From Tardiphaga robiniae (GTDB lineage Bacteria > Pseudomonadota > Alphaproteobacteria > Rhizobiales > Xanthobacteraceae), in NCBI RefSeq assembly GCF_001618955.1, contig NZ_LVYV01000055.1, positions 62,001-126,000 on the forward strand: DNA of 64,000 nucleotides. The letters are read 5' to 3'. The translations under genes and the position numbers were made by a program. Positions 26,847 to 34,904 of this stretch are shown one piece after another. Every line of letters begins with the position of its first letter. Position 1 is the first letter of the stretch. The notes beneath the pieces were generated by a model. It saw nothing but the letters and a program-made list of their open reading frames with translations. It made no database searches and was not told the origin of the DNA.

Positions 26847-29052
26847 TGACCGGCCTCCCCGCGGCTTGAGGAGCCTGCGGCTGCGGACGCAAGCGCGTCA
26901 GGATCTGGTCGGCAGGACCGTCGGCGACGATCTTGCCGTTGTCGAACACGAGAATGCGATCGACCAGCGACAGTAGCGACGGGCGATGCGTCGAGACGAT
27001 GATCGACATCTCACCCTTGGCGAGCGTCTTGAGGCGATCGAGGAATTCACCTTCACTGCGCACATCGAAATGCGCAGTGGGTTCGTCGAGAAACAACACG
27101 CGCGGCTTGCGGATCAGCACACGCGCGAGGCCGATCGCCTGTTTCTGGCCGCCCGACAGGCTACGGCCGCCTTCGGCAACCATCATATCGTAGCCCTGCG
27201 GATGACCGGCGATGAAGGTCTCGACGCCGGACAGCCGTGCAGCCGCGAGCACTTCCTCATCGGTCGCATCGGGACGGCCCAGCGTGATGTTGTCGCGCAG
27301 CTTGCCATAGAACAGATCGGTGTCCTGCAGCACGAAACCGATGCCGGCGCGCAGGTCGGCCGGGTCGTATTGCCGGATATCGATGCCGTCGATCAGGATG
27401 CTGCCTTCGCTCGGCGGATAGAACGCCGTCGCCAGACGGCCCACCGTGGTCTTGCCTGAGCCGACCCGGCCGATGATGCCGATCTTCTCGCCAGGCTTCA
27501 CGTGGAAAGAGATGCCGTCGAGGGCTTTCGCCGGGCTGTTCGGATAGGAAAAGCTGACATTGCGGAATTCGATGCTGCCCTTGGTGATCTCGCGGGCCAC
27601 GAATATCTTTTCCGGCGGCCGTTCGCGCTCCGTCGCCATCAGGCGATCGATCGACCGCAGGGCCGACATGGTCTGTGTCGCGCGCGTCATCACAGCCGCG
27701 ATGCCCGCGATGGGACCGAGAATGCGGCCCGATAACATATTGGCCGCAACCAGCGCACCGACCGACAGCTTGCCGTCGAGAATGAGGAACACACCGACCA
27801 CGACCAGCAACAGGCTGCAGAGCTGCGTCGCCACGCTCGCACTGGTCATCGCCAGCGAGGACCAGAACTGCACGCCTTCGCTGGAACGTGCCGTCGCTGC
27901 GACGGAACGTTCCCACACTGTCTGCACGCGGCTTTCACCCGCGACAGCGCGAACGGTCTCGATGCCGTTCAGCGACTCGATGAGGATGCCGTGGCGTGCG
28001 GCCGATTCCGCCTGCAGGCGCTTCATCGCACGATCGAGCGGCCGCTGGATCAAGAGGCCGACAATGATCATGACAGGCAGCATCGCCAGCGGGATCCAGG
28101 CCAGCGGCCCGGCAATCACGAACAGCACTGCGATGAAGATGATCGCGAATATCATGTCGGTCGCCGACACGACCGTGCCTGACGTAAAGAACTCGCGCAC
28201 CGAGTCGAAGTCGCGCATCTGATTGGCGAGAATGCCGACCGAGGGCGGACGCTTATCCATCTTCAGCGCCATCACATGTTCGAAGATGTTCGACGCCAGC
28301 ACCACGTCGATCTTCTTGCCGGTCATGTCGATGATGCGGCTACGGACCACCTTGAGCAGGAAATCGAAAGCGATCGCCAGCGACAGACCGATACCAAGCG
28401 CGACCAGCGACGGGATCGCGCCATTCGGAATGACGCGATCATACACGCTCATGGTGAACAGCGGCGCGGCGAGCGCCAGCATGTTGACGATGAAAGCTGC
28501 AATGGCGACATGGCTGTAGTTGGAGCCAAACCGGCTGACGACGGACCAGAACCAGTGCGCCTTCGGTAAATCGCCGGCGGCGACGGCGCGCGGATCGCTG
28601 ACGGACGCCGGACGGACGAAATAGACGAAGCCGGCATATTTCTCTTCGACGGCTTCGATCCGCTCCATGGCGATCGCACCGTCACCGACGGGGGTTGCCA
28701 GTGTCAGACGGCCACTCGCCAGATCGATGCCGCGCAGGATCCGCGTCGAACCATCGTGAAACAGAAGCACAGCAGGCAGGACCAGCGCAGGAATATCCTT
28801 GAGCGGCCGCTCGTTCAGTTCGGCCTCGAGACCCGCTCGCTGCGCCGCGCGCTCATACAGAGCCGTTGTCAGCACGCCGCGTTCGACCGGGAGACCGGCA
28901 AGCAGCGCACTGCGGCTGACAGCTCTGCCGTGGTGAGCGGCGAGATAAAGCAGGCTGTCCGTTAACGGATCGGCATGCTGATGCTCGACCTCCGCTACGG
29001 GCGTAGCCGGCAGGTCCATTGCAATATCGAACTGGGGTGAGCGAATGTTCAA
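26833..29052 (-). CDS. Type I secretion ABC transporter, permease/ATPase (LapB-like)
   Basis: 739 residues. The N-terminal 150 residues form a peptidase-C39-like domain without the catalytic Cys (SLLYLAAHHGRAVSRSALLAGLP), as in LapB and HlyB exporters of RTX proteins. The transmembrane domain is at about 165-450 (FGSNYSHVAIAAFIVNMLALAAP). The nucleotide-binding domain has Walker A GRVGSGKTT, signature LSGGQ and Walker B VLFLDEPTA. The start codon is TTG; GAGG lies five bases upstream, whereas the first in-frame ATG (29019) has no ribosome-binding site. It powers export of the adhesin in one step from the cytoplasm. Confidence 0.95.
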   Translation of the reverse strand: MNIRSPQFDIAMDLPATPVAEVEHQHADPLTDSLLYLAAHHGRAVSRSALLAGLPVERGVLTTALYERAAQRAGLEAELNERPLKDIPALVLPAVLLFHDGSTRILRGIDLASGRLTLATPVGDGAIAMERIEAVEEKYAGFVYFVRPASVSDPRAVAAGDLPKAHWFWSVVSRFGSNYSHVAIAAFIVNMLALAAPLFTMSVYDRVIPNGAIPSLVALGIGLSLAIAFDFLLKVVRSRIIDMTGKKIDVVLASNIFEHVMALKMDKRPPSVGILANQMRDFDSVREFFTSGTVVSATDMIFAIIFIAVLFVIAGPLAWIPLAMLPVMIIVGLLIQRPLDRAMKRLQAESAARHGILIESLNGIETVRAVAGESRVQTVWERSVAATARSSEGVQFWSSLAMTSASVATQLCSLLLVVVGVFLILDGKLSVGALVAANMLSGRILGPIAGIAAVMTRATQTMSALRSIDRLMATERERPPEKIFVAREITKGSIEFRNVSFSYPNSPAKALDGISFHVKPGEKIGIIGRVGSGKTTVGRLATAFYPPSEGSILIDGIDIRQYDPADLRAGIGFVLQDTDLFYGKLRDNITLGRPDATDEEVLAAARLSGVETFIAGHPQGYDMMVAEGGRSLSGGQKQAIGLARVLIRKPRVLFLDEPTAHFDVRSEGEFLDRLKTLAKGEMSIIVSTHRPSLLSLVDRILVFDNGKIVADGPADQILTRLRPQPQAPQAAGRPVNVAV

Positions 29053-29235
29053 TGCAGCCTCGGAAATTCCAGGCGCCTTGTATGACCCGTGCGCGGATCT
29101 ACTGGCCTTACAAAATATGACTTGCCAGCTTTACAGGCGATCCTTGCGGAGCGCCTGTACTATTTCGCGGTTCAGACGAATTGCTGAACTTACGGTAAAC
29201 CCGACCGCGGATTATGAATCTGCGTACTTAACTGG

Positions 29236-30819
29236 TTAACGGCGCCCCGCAGAAGCATCGGCCGATACGCTGCCCTGCCCGACCTGGCCCGATGTCATGA
29301 ACAATGCGTTGGCGTTCGACAGATCTTGCGAGGCCCAGCGATCACCGAACAGCACGACTTTCGGTTCGAGTGCCGGTGCGAAAGGCGAATTCCAGGTTCG
29401 GAAGGGCAGAACCGTATTGAGCGGCTCGGATCCCGGTTCCGGCGCCGCCAGCAGGATCGGTGGCAGGCGATACGGGATCAGGCCGGATGCACGGCTCTCG
29501 ATCGGTTCAGATTCCGGCGGCTTGCCGGTCTTCAGATAGGACAGCAACTGCCCCATCGCCGCGAGCAACTGATAGTCGGCGAACACCGTGACGCCACGTG
29601 CCGACACCAGCGAGACGTTGGCGTTGAAGTACTGGTTCTGCGAGTTCAGCAGATCGATCAGCGTGCGCTGACCGAGCTCATATTCCTTGTTGTAGGCAGC
29701 GAAGGTGCGACGAGCGGCTTCAACTTCACGCGCCAGCGCTGCTGCACGTTCCGTCGTGATCGTCCGCGCAGCCCATGCTTTATCAAGCGACTCCAGCGCA
29801 TCGCGCTGCAGACGCGCATGCTTCTGCTGCTGCTCGATCATGCGTTCGCCAGCCTCGGCGCGCTTCCACGCATCCTGACCGCCGCGGAAGATATCCCAGC
29901 TGACGACAACCTTGCCGCTGACTTCGTCGCGATTACCCGGATAGGTGATCGAGTCCTTGCCGCGCAGCGCGCGGCCTTCCAGGGCGACGTTCGGAACGAA
30001 TGCGCCAGCGGTCGAGTCGAAAGCACGCTTGGCCGCATCGACATCTGCGCCGGCGGCGCGGATCGTCGGATTGTACTTGAAGGCGACGTCAAGCGACTCG
30101 TTCTTGGTTGCCGGCATATCGGGCAAGCGACCGGGGAAGCGCACATTGAACGGCTCAAGCCCAACGGTCTTGCGATACTTGGCGCGCGCGAAATCGAGGC
30201 TGAGGCGGAAATCCGACAACACGGCTTCTGCTGCAGCCACCCGCTCTTCCGCCTGCTGGGTATCGCCCTCACCGGCACGACCGCCAGCGAAACGCGCACG
30301 GACATTGGCGCGCAGTTCGAGATGAACCTTGAGATTTTGTTCGGCCAAAGCGACCAGACGCAAATAGCGCGTCACATCGACGTAGGCTTCAGCCGCATCG
30401 AGCGCGATCAGTTCGGTCCGTTCAAGCACCCGGAACGCAGCAGCATCGACCCGCGCAGCCTGACGCCAGATGTCGTTAATCGACGCAAAGCCGTCGAACA
30501 CCAGCTGGCGCACCGTTACCGACGCCTCGCTGCCGTTGACATAAGAGCCATTGCCGGCCGGCGCAGGAACGATCGCCCGGTTCAACATCTCGGGACCGGT
30601 ATTCGCCTGAAGCCTGATCTGAGGCAGCAAAGTACCTTGGCTCTGGCGAAGTTCGGCTTCGGTAGCGCGGCGATTGGCAGACGCCTCGCCGACACCAGGG
30701 TTCGTCTTTACCGCCTGATTGATGGCGTCAAGAATGAAAAATGGCTCAGCTGCATGAGCGAACTGGCCGCTCGCTCCGAACGATACAACTACAAGGAAAA
30801 TCTTTGCGATCTGCTTCAT
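29236..30819 (-). CDS. TolC-family outer-membrane channel of the type I secretion system (LapE-like)
   Basis: 527 residues from MKQIAKIFLVVVSFGASGQF, a Sec signal peptide ending at AHA. The body has two internally similar outer-membrane efflux protein repeats with long coiled helices: NPGVGEASANRRATEAELRQSQG, then NPTIRAAGADVDAAKRAFDST. YELGQRTLIDLLNSQNQYFNANVSL is the usual second-repeat motif. The C-terminal 90 residues after the channel are Pro/Ser-rich and unlike TolC. The longer frame from a GTG at 30867 would bury the signal peptide, so the ATG is chosen. It is the first gene of the exporter set, with a 183-base gap before the ABC gene. Confidence 0.92.
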   Translation of the reverse strand: MKQIAKIFLVVVSFGASGQFAHAAEPFFILDAINQAVKTNPGVGEASANRRATEAELRQSQGTLLPQIRLQANTGPEMLNRAIVPAPAGNGSYVNGSEASVTVRQLVFDGFASINDIWRQAARVDAAAFRVLERTELIALDAAEAYVDVTRYLRLVALAEQNLKVHLELRANVRARFAGGRAGEGDTQQAEERVAAAEAVLSDFRLSLDFARAKYRKTVGLEPFNVRFPGRLPDMPATKNESLDVAFKYNPTIRAAGADVDAAKRAFDSTAGAFVPNVALEGRALRGKDSITYPGNRDEVSGKVVVSWDIFRGGQDAWKRAEAGERMIEQQQKHARLQRDALESLDKAWAARTITTERAAALAREVEAARRTFAAYNKEYELGQRTLIDLLNSQNQYFNANVSLVSARGVTVFADYQLLAAMGQLLSYLKTGKPPESEPIESRASGLIPYRLPPILLAAPEPGSEPLNTVLPFRTWNSPFAPALEPKVVLFGDRWASQDLSNANALFMTSGQVGQGSVSADASAGRR

Positions 30820-31206
30820 GGATTGAGCGCTAACAAGAAACGGAACCTGCCGCAATCCGAAAGCCACAATTCAGAACGAAAACTGACTCATTGTTGCAAG
30901 AATGCATTACCTCGGTCGGGACAAATGTTCCGGGCAACTGTCGCAGAAACGTCATTTTTAGCTTTTAATTTCAGATATTTACCGATACCTAACAATAGGT
31001 TAACACGATTTCGTGAGCCTTGGAACCGGACCCAGAGACCACAACCGCCTTTTCGTCGCCTTCCGGGCGCCCAATTGTGGCAAAGGTCGCTATTTCGTAA
31101 AATGGAAAAAGATACGGCATGAGAGGTCGTGGCAGCCCCTCACCGGTACCAATTCAGGCGAATGCACGCTGTGGGTGCATCGATTCGGGCGAGTTACGCC
31201 CGGCCA
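30820..31206. promoter_or_regulatory. Promoter region of the type I exporter genes
   Basis: This 387-base gap has no convincing gene. The part nearest the TolC-like gene is AT-rich. A 14-base palindrome, ACCTA with a 4-base spacer and TAGGT, lies at 30987-31000 and could be an operator. An open frame crossing the region on the plus strand is the antisense shadow of the TolC-like gene. Confidence 0.4.
31162..31202 (-). terminator. Two short hairpins downstream of manC
   Basis: CGGGCG/CGCCCG (31186-31202, 5-base loop) and ATGCAC/GTGCAT (31162-31180, 7-base loop) follow the manC stop codon on the minus strand. Neither has a U-run, so this would be a weak or factor-dependent terminator at best. 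Confidence 0.3.
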
Positions 31207-32619
31207 CTAGTTCCGCTTGTAGTCGTCCTCAATGCGAACGATGTCGTCCTCGCCGAGATAACTTCCCGTCTGCACCTCGATCAGCTCGAGCGGAATTTTA
31301 CCAGGGTTTTCCAGACGGTGCGTGGCACCGAGCGGGATGTAGATCGACTCGTTCTCGTGGACGGTCTTGATCTGATCGTTGATCGTCACCTTCGCGGTAC
31401 CACGCACAACGATCCAGTGCTCGGAGCGATGGTGGTGCATCTGGAGTGACAGCCGCTCACCGGCTTTCACCACGAGGCGTTTCACCTGATAGCGCTCGCC
31501 ATCCTCAAGAGCCTGCACAGATCCCCATGGTCGATGCACCTTGAGGTGATCCTCGGTGACCTTCGGCGCCGTGACCTTCAGCTTCGCCACAAGCCGTTTC
31601 AAGCCGTTAGCATCCTTCTGGCGGGAGACCAGCACGGCGTCGTGCGTCGCCACCACCACGAGATCGTCGACACCCTCCAGCGCCACCACCGGACCATCGC
31701 TGGCCACGTTGCAGTTGCGCGAGTCCTCGAACACCGCCACGCCCTGCGCGGCATTGCCCTGCGCATCCTTGTTGGAGAGCTCCCACACTGCGAGCCACGA
31801 GCCGACATCCGACCAGCCGCAAGACACCGGCACCACGGCCGCCTTCGTCGTCTTCTCCATCACGGCATAGTCGACAGAGATCGATTTTGCCTTCCCGAAA
31901 GCGTCCGCATCGAGCGTAAAGAAGCCGAGATCGCGGCCGGCCTTCGCCACAGCACTGGTGATGGTCTCGACACTATCGGCGTCGACGCGGCGATATTCAT
32001 CGAGCAGCATCCCCGCCCGAAACATGAAGTTGCCGCTGTTCCAGAGATAACCGGCCTCAATATAACCGGTTGCCGTCTGCAGGTCCGGCTTCTCGACGAA
32101 TTTGGCGACACTCTTCACCTCGCCGGAAAGCACCTGGCCTGGTGAAATATAGCCGTATTCGGTGGCCGGACGCTCCGGTTGCACGCCGAACGTCACGATG
32201 TGCCCGGCATCGGCAACCACCAGACCCGCCCGGCACGCCGCTACGAAAGCCGGCACGTCGCGCACCACATGATCGGCCGCAAGCGCAAGCACGACGGCTT
32301 CCTCATCCCGAGCCTGTGCAAAAGCAGCGCCGGCGGCAATGGCCGGGCCTGAATCGCGCCGCGCCGGCTCGAGCAGGATGTCTGCATCGAGCCCGATCTC
32401 GGCGAGCTGTTCGCGCACCATGAACCGATAGGCAGCACTCGTGATGACAATCGGACGATCAAACAAGCCAGCATCGGATACGCGAATCACGGTGTCCTGA
32501 AAGGTCGAGCGCGGCCCGAACAATGGCAGAAATTGTTTCGGGCGCCCCTCACGCGACGATGGCCACAGGCGCGTACCGGCACCGCCACACATGATCAGGG
32601 GAATAATGCGCTTGCTCAT
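31207..32619 (-). CDS. manC: Mannose-1-phosphate guanylyltransferase/mannose-6-phosphate isomerase (type II, bifunctional)
   Basis: 470 residues. The N-terminal nucleotidyltransferase domain has the GDP-mannose pyrophosphorylase signature GGAGTRLWPSSREGRPKQF near residue 12 and FVEKPDL in the sugar-binding region. The C-terminal cupin domain (about 350-465) has QMHHHRSEHWIVVRG, the type-II phosphomannose isomerase site. It makes GDP-mannose for the core mannosyltransferase and for other mannose, rhamnose or fucose branches. Nine bases separate it from the upstream epimerase gene, so they form an operon. Confidence 0.95.
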   Translation of the reverse strand: MSKRIIPLIMCGGAGTRLWPSSREGRPKQFLPLFGPRSTFQDTVIRVSDAGLFDRPIVITSAAYRFMVREQLAEIGLDADILLEPARRDSGPAIAAGAAFAQARDEEAVVLALAADHVVRDVPAFVAACRAGLVVADAGHIVTFGVQPERPATEYGYISPGQVLSGEVKSVAKFVEKPDLQTATGYIEAGYLWNSGNFMFRAGMLLDEYRRVDADSVETITSAVAKAGRDLGFFTLDADAFGKAKSISVDYAVMEKTTKAAVVPVSCGWSDVGSWLAVWELSNKDAQGNAAQGVAVFEDSRNCNVASDGPVVALEGVDDLVVVATHDAVLVSRQKDANGLKRLVAKLKVTAPKVTEDHLKVHRPWGSVQALEDGERYQVKRLVVKAGERLSLQMHHHRSEHWIVVRGTAKVTINDQIKTVHENESIYIPLGATHRLENPGKIPLELIEVQTGSYLGEDDIVRIEDDYKRN

Positions 32620-32628
32620 CAGTCGCTC

Positions 32629-33627
32629 TCAACCCTTCGCGTTCAGATTACCGTAGTGGCTGCGATACCACGTCACGAATTGCCGAATCCCCTCCTCGAT
32701 CGAGGTATCCGGTTTGAAGCCGACGTCACGCATCAGATCGTCCACATCGGCAAAAGTCTCAGGTACATCGCCCGGCTGCATCGGCAGCATCGTCTTGACG
32801 GCTTCCAGCCCGAGTTCTTTCTCAAGAACCGAGACTACATGCAAAAGATCCTCAGGCTTGTGGTTACCGACGTTGTAGATTCGCGCTGGCGCCTCGTCCT
32901 CACTACCGGTCGGCACATGATCGATCAGCCGCCCGATAGCACCGACAACGTCGTCGACATAGGTAAAGTCGCGTCGCATGTTGCCGTGATTGAAAAGCTT
33001 GATCGGCTGCTTGTCGAGAATCGCCTTGGTAAACAGGAAGATCGCCATATCCGGCCGACCCCACGGACCATAGACGGTGAAGAAACGCAGCCCGGTGGTC
33101 GGCAGGCGATAGAGATGGCTGTAGGAATGCGCCATCAACTCGTTGGCCTTCTTCGTCGCAGCATAAAGGCTGATCGGATTGTCTACCCTGTCGCTGACGG
33201 AGAACGGTTTCTTCTTGTTGGCGCCATAGACCGACGATGACGACGCATAAAGCAGATGTTCACAGCCATTGTGCCGGCACCCTTCGAGGATATTGAGAAA
33301 GCCCTCGAGATTGGCATCGGCATAGGCGTGCGGCTGATCGATCGAATAGCGTACACCTGCCTGCGCTGCGAGATGAACGACGACCGGGAATTTGTACTCG
33401 CCAAACAACGCTGCGATCGCGGGACGATCTGCCAGATTCGCCCTCACGAAGGTAAAGCGGGGCTGGCCCTCCAGCAGCTTCAGCCGCGCCTCCTTCAGCG
33501 CCGGATCGTAATAGCTGTTGACGCTATCGAGGCCAACGACCGTTCGGCCTTCGGCCAGCAGTTGCCGCACCACATGGAAACCGATGAAGCCCGCAGCACC
33601 GGTGACAAGAATGGGTTGTTCAGACAT
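32629..33627 (-). CDS. NAD-dependent epimerase, UDP-glucuronate 4-epimerase-like (LpsL type)
   Basis: 332 residues from MSEQPILVTGAAGFIG, an extended short-chain dehydrogenase. It has the glycine-rich NAD motif GAAGFIG, the catalytic SSSSVYG and YAATK motifs, and SIDQPHAYADANLEGFLNILE. Together with the RFFTVYGPWGRPDMA stretch, these are characteristic of UDP-GlcA 4-epimerases rather than GalE. The product would be UDP-galacturonate, a usual rhizobial LPS/EPS sugar; Ugd at 51512 would supply UDP-glucuronate. The start at 33627 has GGGGA close upstream; the longer frame adds 13 residues ahead of the Rossmann strand. Confidence 0.85.
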   Translation of the reverse strand: MSEQPILVTGAAGFIGFHVVRQLLAEGRTVVGLDSVNSYYDPALKEARLKLLEGQPRFTFVRANLADRPAIAALFGEYKFPVVVHLAAQAGVRYSIDQPHAYADANLEGFLNILEGCRHNGCEHLLYASSSSVYGANKKKPFSVSDRVDNPISLYAATKKANELMAHSYSHLYRLPTTGLRFFTVYGPWGRPDMAIFLFTKAILDKQPIKLFNHGNMRRDFTYVDDVVGAIGRLIDHVPTGSEDEAPARIYNVGNHKPEDLLHVVSVLEKELGLEAVKTMLPMQPGDVPETFADVDDLMRDVGFKPDTSIEEGIRQFVTWYRSHYGNLNAKG

Positions 33628-33883
33628 CGTGTCCCCAGACATTCGCCAGGAATCGCCACGTTGCATGACGATCCGTATCGCATTCCATTAGCCATCCAGA
33701 CGATGATGCTGAAATACTTCGGTATCGCAACACCCGATTGCGTCAGAAGCGCGGCCTTCGCTGCTAGCTATGCCGTAAAAACAGGATAAGAAGAGCCCCC
33801 GTGCATAACTCCGAACTATTTGTCTCATTGCGACCCAAATCTTCCCTGCAACGCATGTCATTCCTGCGACCAATGTCATCCCG
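33628..33883. promoter_or_regulatory. Divergent intergenic region, epimerase/manC operon and WecA-like gene
   Basis: 256 bases between diverging genes. It must hold promoters for both. I see no strong palindrome or terminator and no supported small gene. Confidence 0.35.
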
Positions 33884-34897
33884 ATGTCGTCATTCGAACT
33901 GATTACAACCTTCGTCGCTCTGATTGTAGCCGCGGTTCTGTCCGCGGTTTGCATCAAGGCCATTCATCCTCTGCTTATCCGCTATGCAATGGCGCGACCG
34001 AATGCCCGATCGTCCCACAAGGTGCCGACACCGCAAGGCGCCGGCATCGCGGTGATATCAGTCACTCTGCTGGTTGCCGGGCTCTCCGTTGCAGTTCTTC
34101 CCGTCTCAGCGACACCGGCACTGTGGGTACTGTTCGGTGCAACGATCCTGATCGCGACCATCGGCGCGATTGATGATCTGCGTCCGATTTCCGTGACGCC
34201 GCGACTGCTGCTGCAAGCCGTCAGTATTGCCGCGATCCTGTTTGCCCTGCCCCCGACACTGCAGATCACACCGGACCTGCCTCTCTGGATCGAACGCGGC
34301 TTGCTGCTGCTGGCCGCACTCTGGTTCGTTAATCTCGTGAATTTCATGGATGGGCTCGACTGGATCACAGTGGCCGAAGTGATTCCGATCACCGCGGCGC
34401 TGGTGCTGATCGGCTTCTCCGGGCAACTGCCGTTATCGACGGCGTTCATTGCCGCTGCGCTTTGCGGCGCCACACTCGGCTTCGCGCCGTTCAATCGGCC
34501 CGTTGCGAAGATGTTTCTGGGCGACGTCGGCAGCCTTCCCGTCGGGCTGTTGCTGGCCTGGTGCTTCCTGCAACTGGCTTATGCGCACCATCTGGCTGCC
34601 GCCATCTTACTGCCGCTGTATTACCTTGCCGACGCGACCATCACCCTGCTCCGGCGGCTGGCAAAACGCGAGCCGGTGTGGCTAGCGCATCGCTCGCACT
34701 TCTATCAGCGCGCGACGGACAATGGCTTCGCCGTGATCGAGGTTGTGCGAACGGTATTCGTGCTCAATATCGGGCTGGCGGTACTGGCCGGCCTGTCTAT
34801 TTATCTTCGCTCAGCTATTACCGACACGACTATACTTGTACTTGGCGGCATCGCCGTCGCGCTGGTGTTGCGCTCCTTCTCGACGCCGCGCCGCTGA
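33884..34897 (+). CDS. WecA/WbpL-family undecaprenyl-phosphate sugar-1-phosphate transferase
   Basis: 337 residues, about 10-11 transmembrane segments, of the MraY/WecA superfamily. Diagnostic cytoplasmic-loop motifs are HKVPTPQGAG, AIDDLRPIS (Asp pair), NFMDGLDWI, FLGDVGSLPVG and LAHRSHFYQRA. The last has the HxxH-like sugar-specificity loop of the bacterial WecA/WbpL branch. The enzyme would attach a HexNAc-1-P to undecaprenyl phosphate and so start O-antigen or capsule synthesis. It converges with the WbpM-like gene with only 7 bases between stop codons, as in wbpL-wbpM pairs of other bacteria. Confidence 0.88.
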   Translation: MSSFELITTFVALIVAAVLSAVCIKAIHPLLIRYAMARPNARSSHKVPTPQGAGIAVISVTLLVAGLSVAVLPVSATPALWVLFGATILIATIGAIDDLRPISVTPRLLLQAVSIAAILFALPPTLQITPDLPLWIERGLLLLAALWFVNLVNFMDGLDWITVAEVIPITAALVLIGFSGQLPLSTAFIAAALCGATLGFAPFNRPVAKMFLGDVGSLPVGLLLAWCFLQLAYAHHLAAAILLPLYYLADATITLLRRLAKREPVWLAHRSHFYQRATDNGFAVIEVVRTVFVLNIGLAVLAGLSIYLRSAITDTTILVLGGIAVALVLRSFSTPRR

Positions 34898-34904
34898 CGC
34901 AGCC

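Noticed and set aside
29326-31122. Plus-strand frame of 598 codons covering the TolC-like gene
   Set aside because: Most of it is antisense to a clear outer-membrane channel gene; the remainder crosses an AT-rich promoter and has no motifs.
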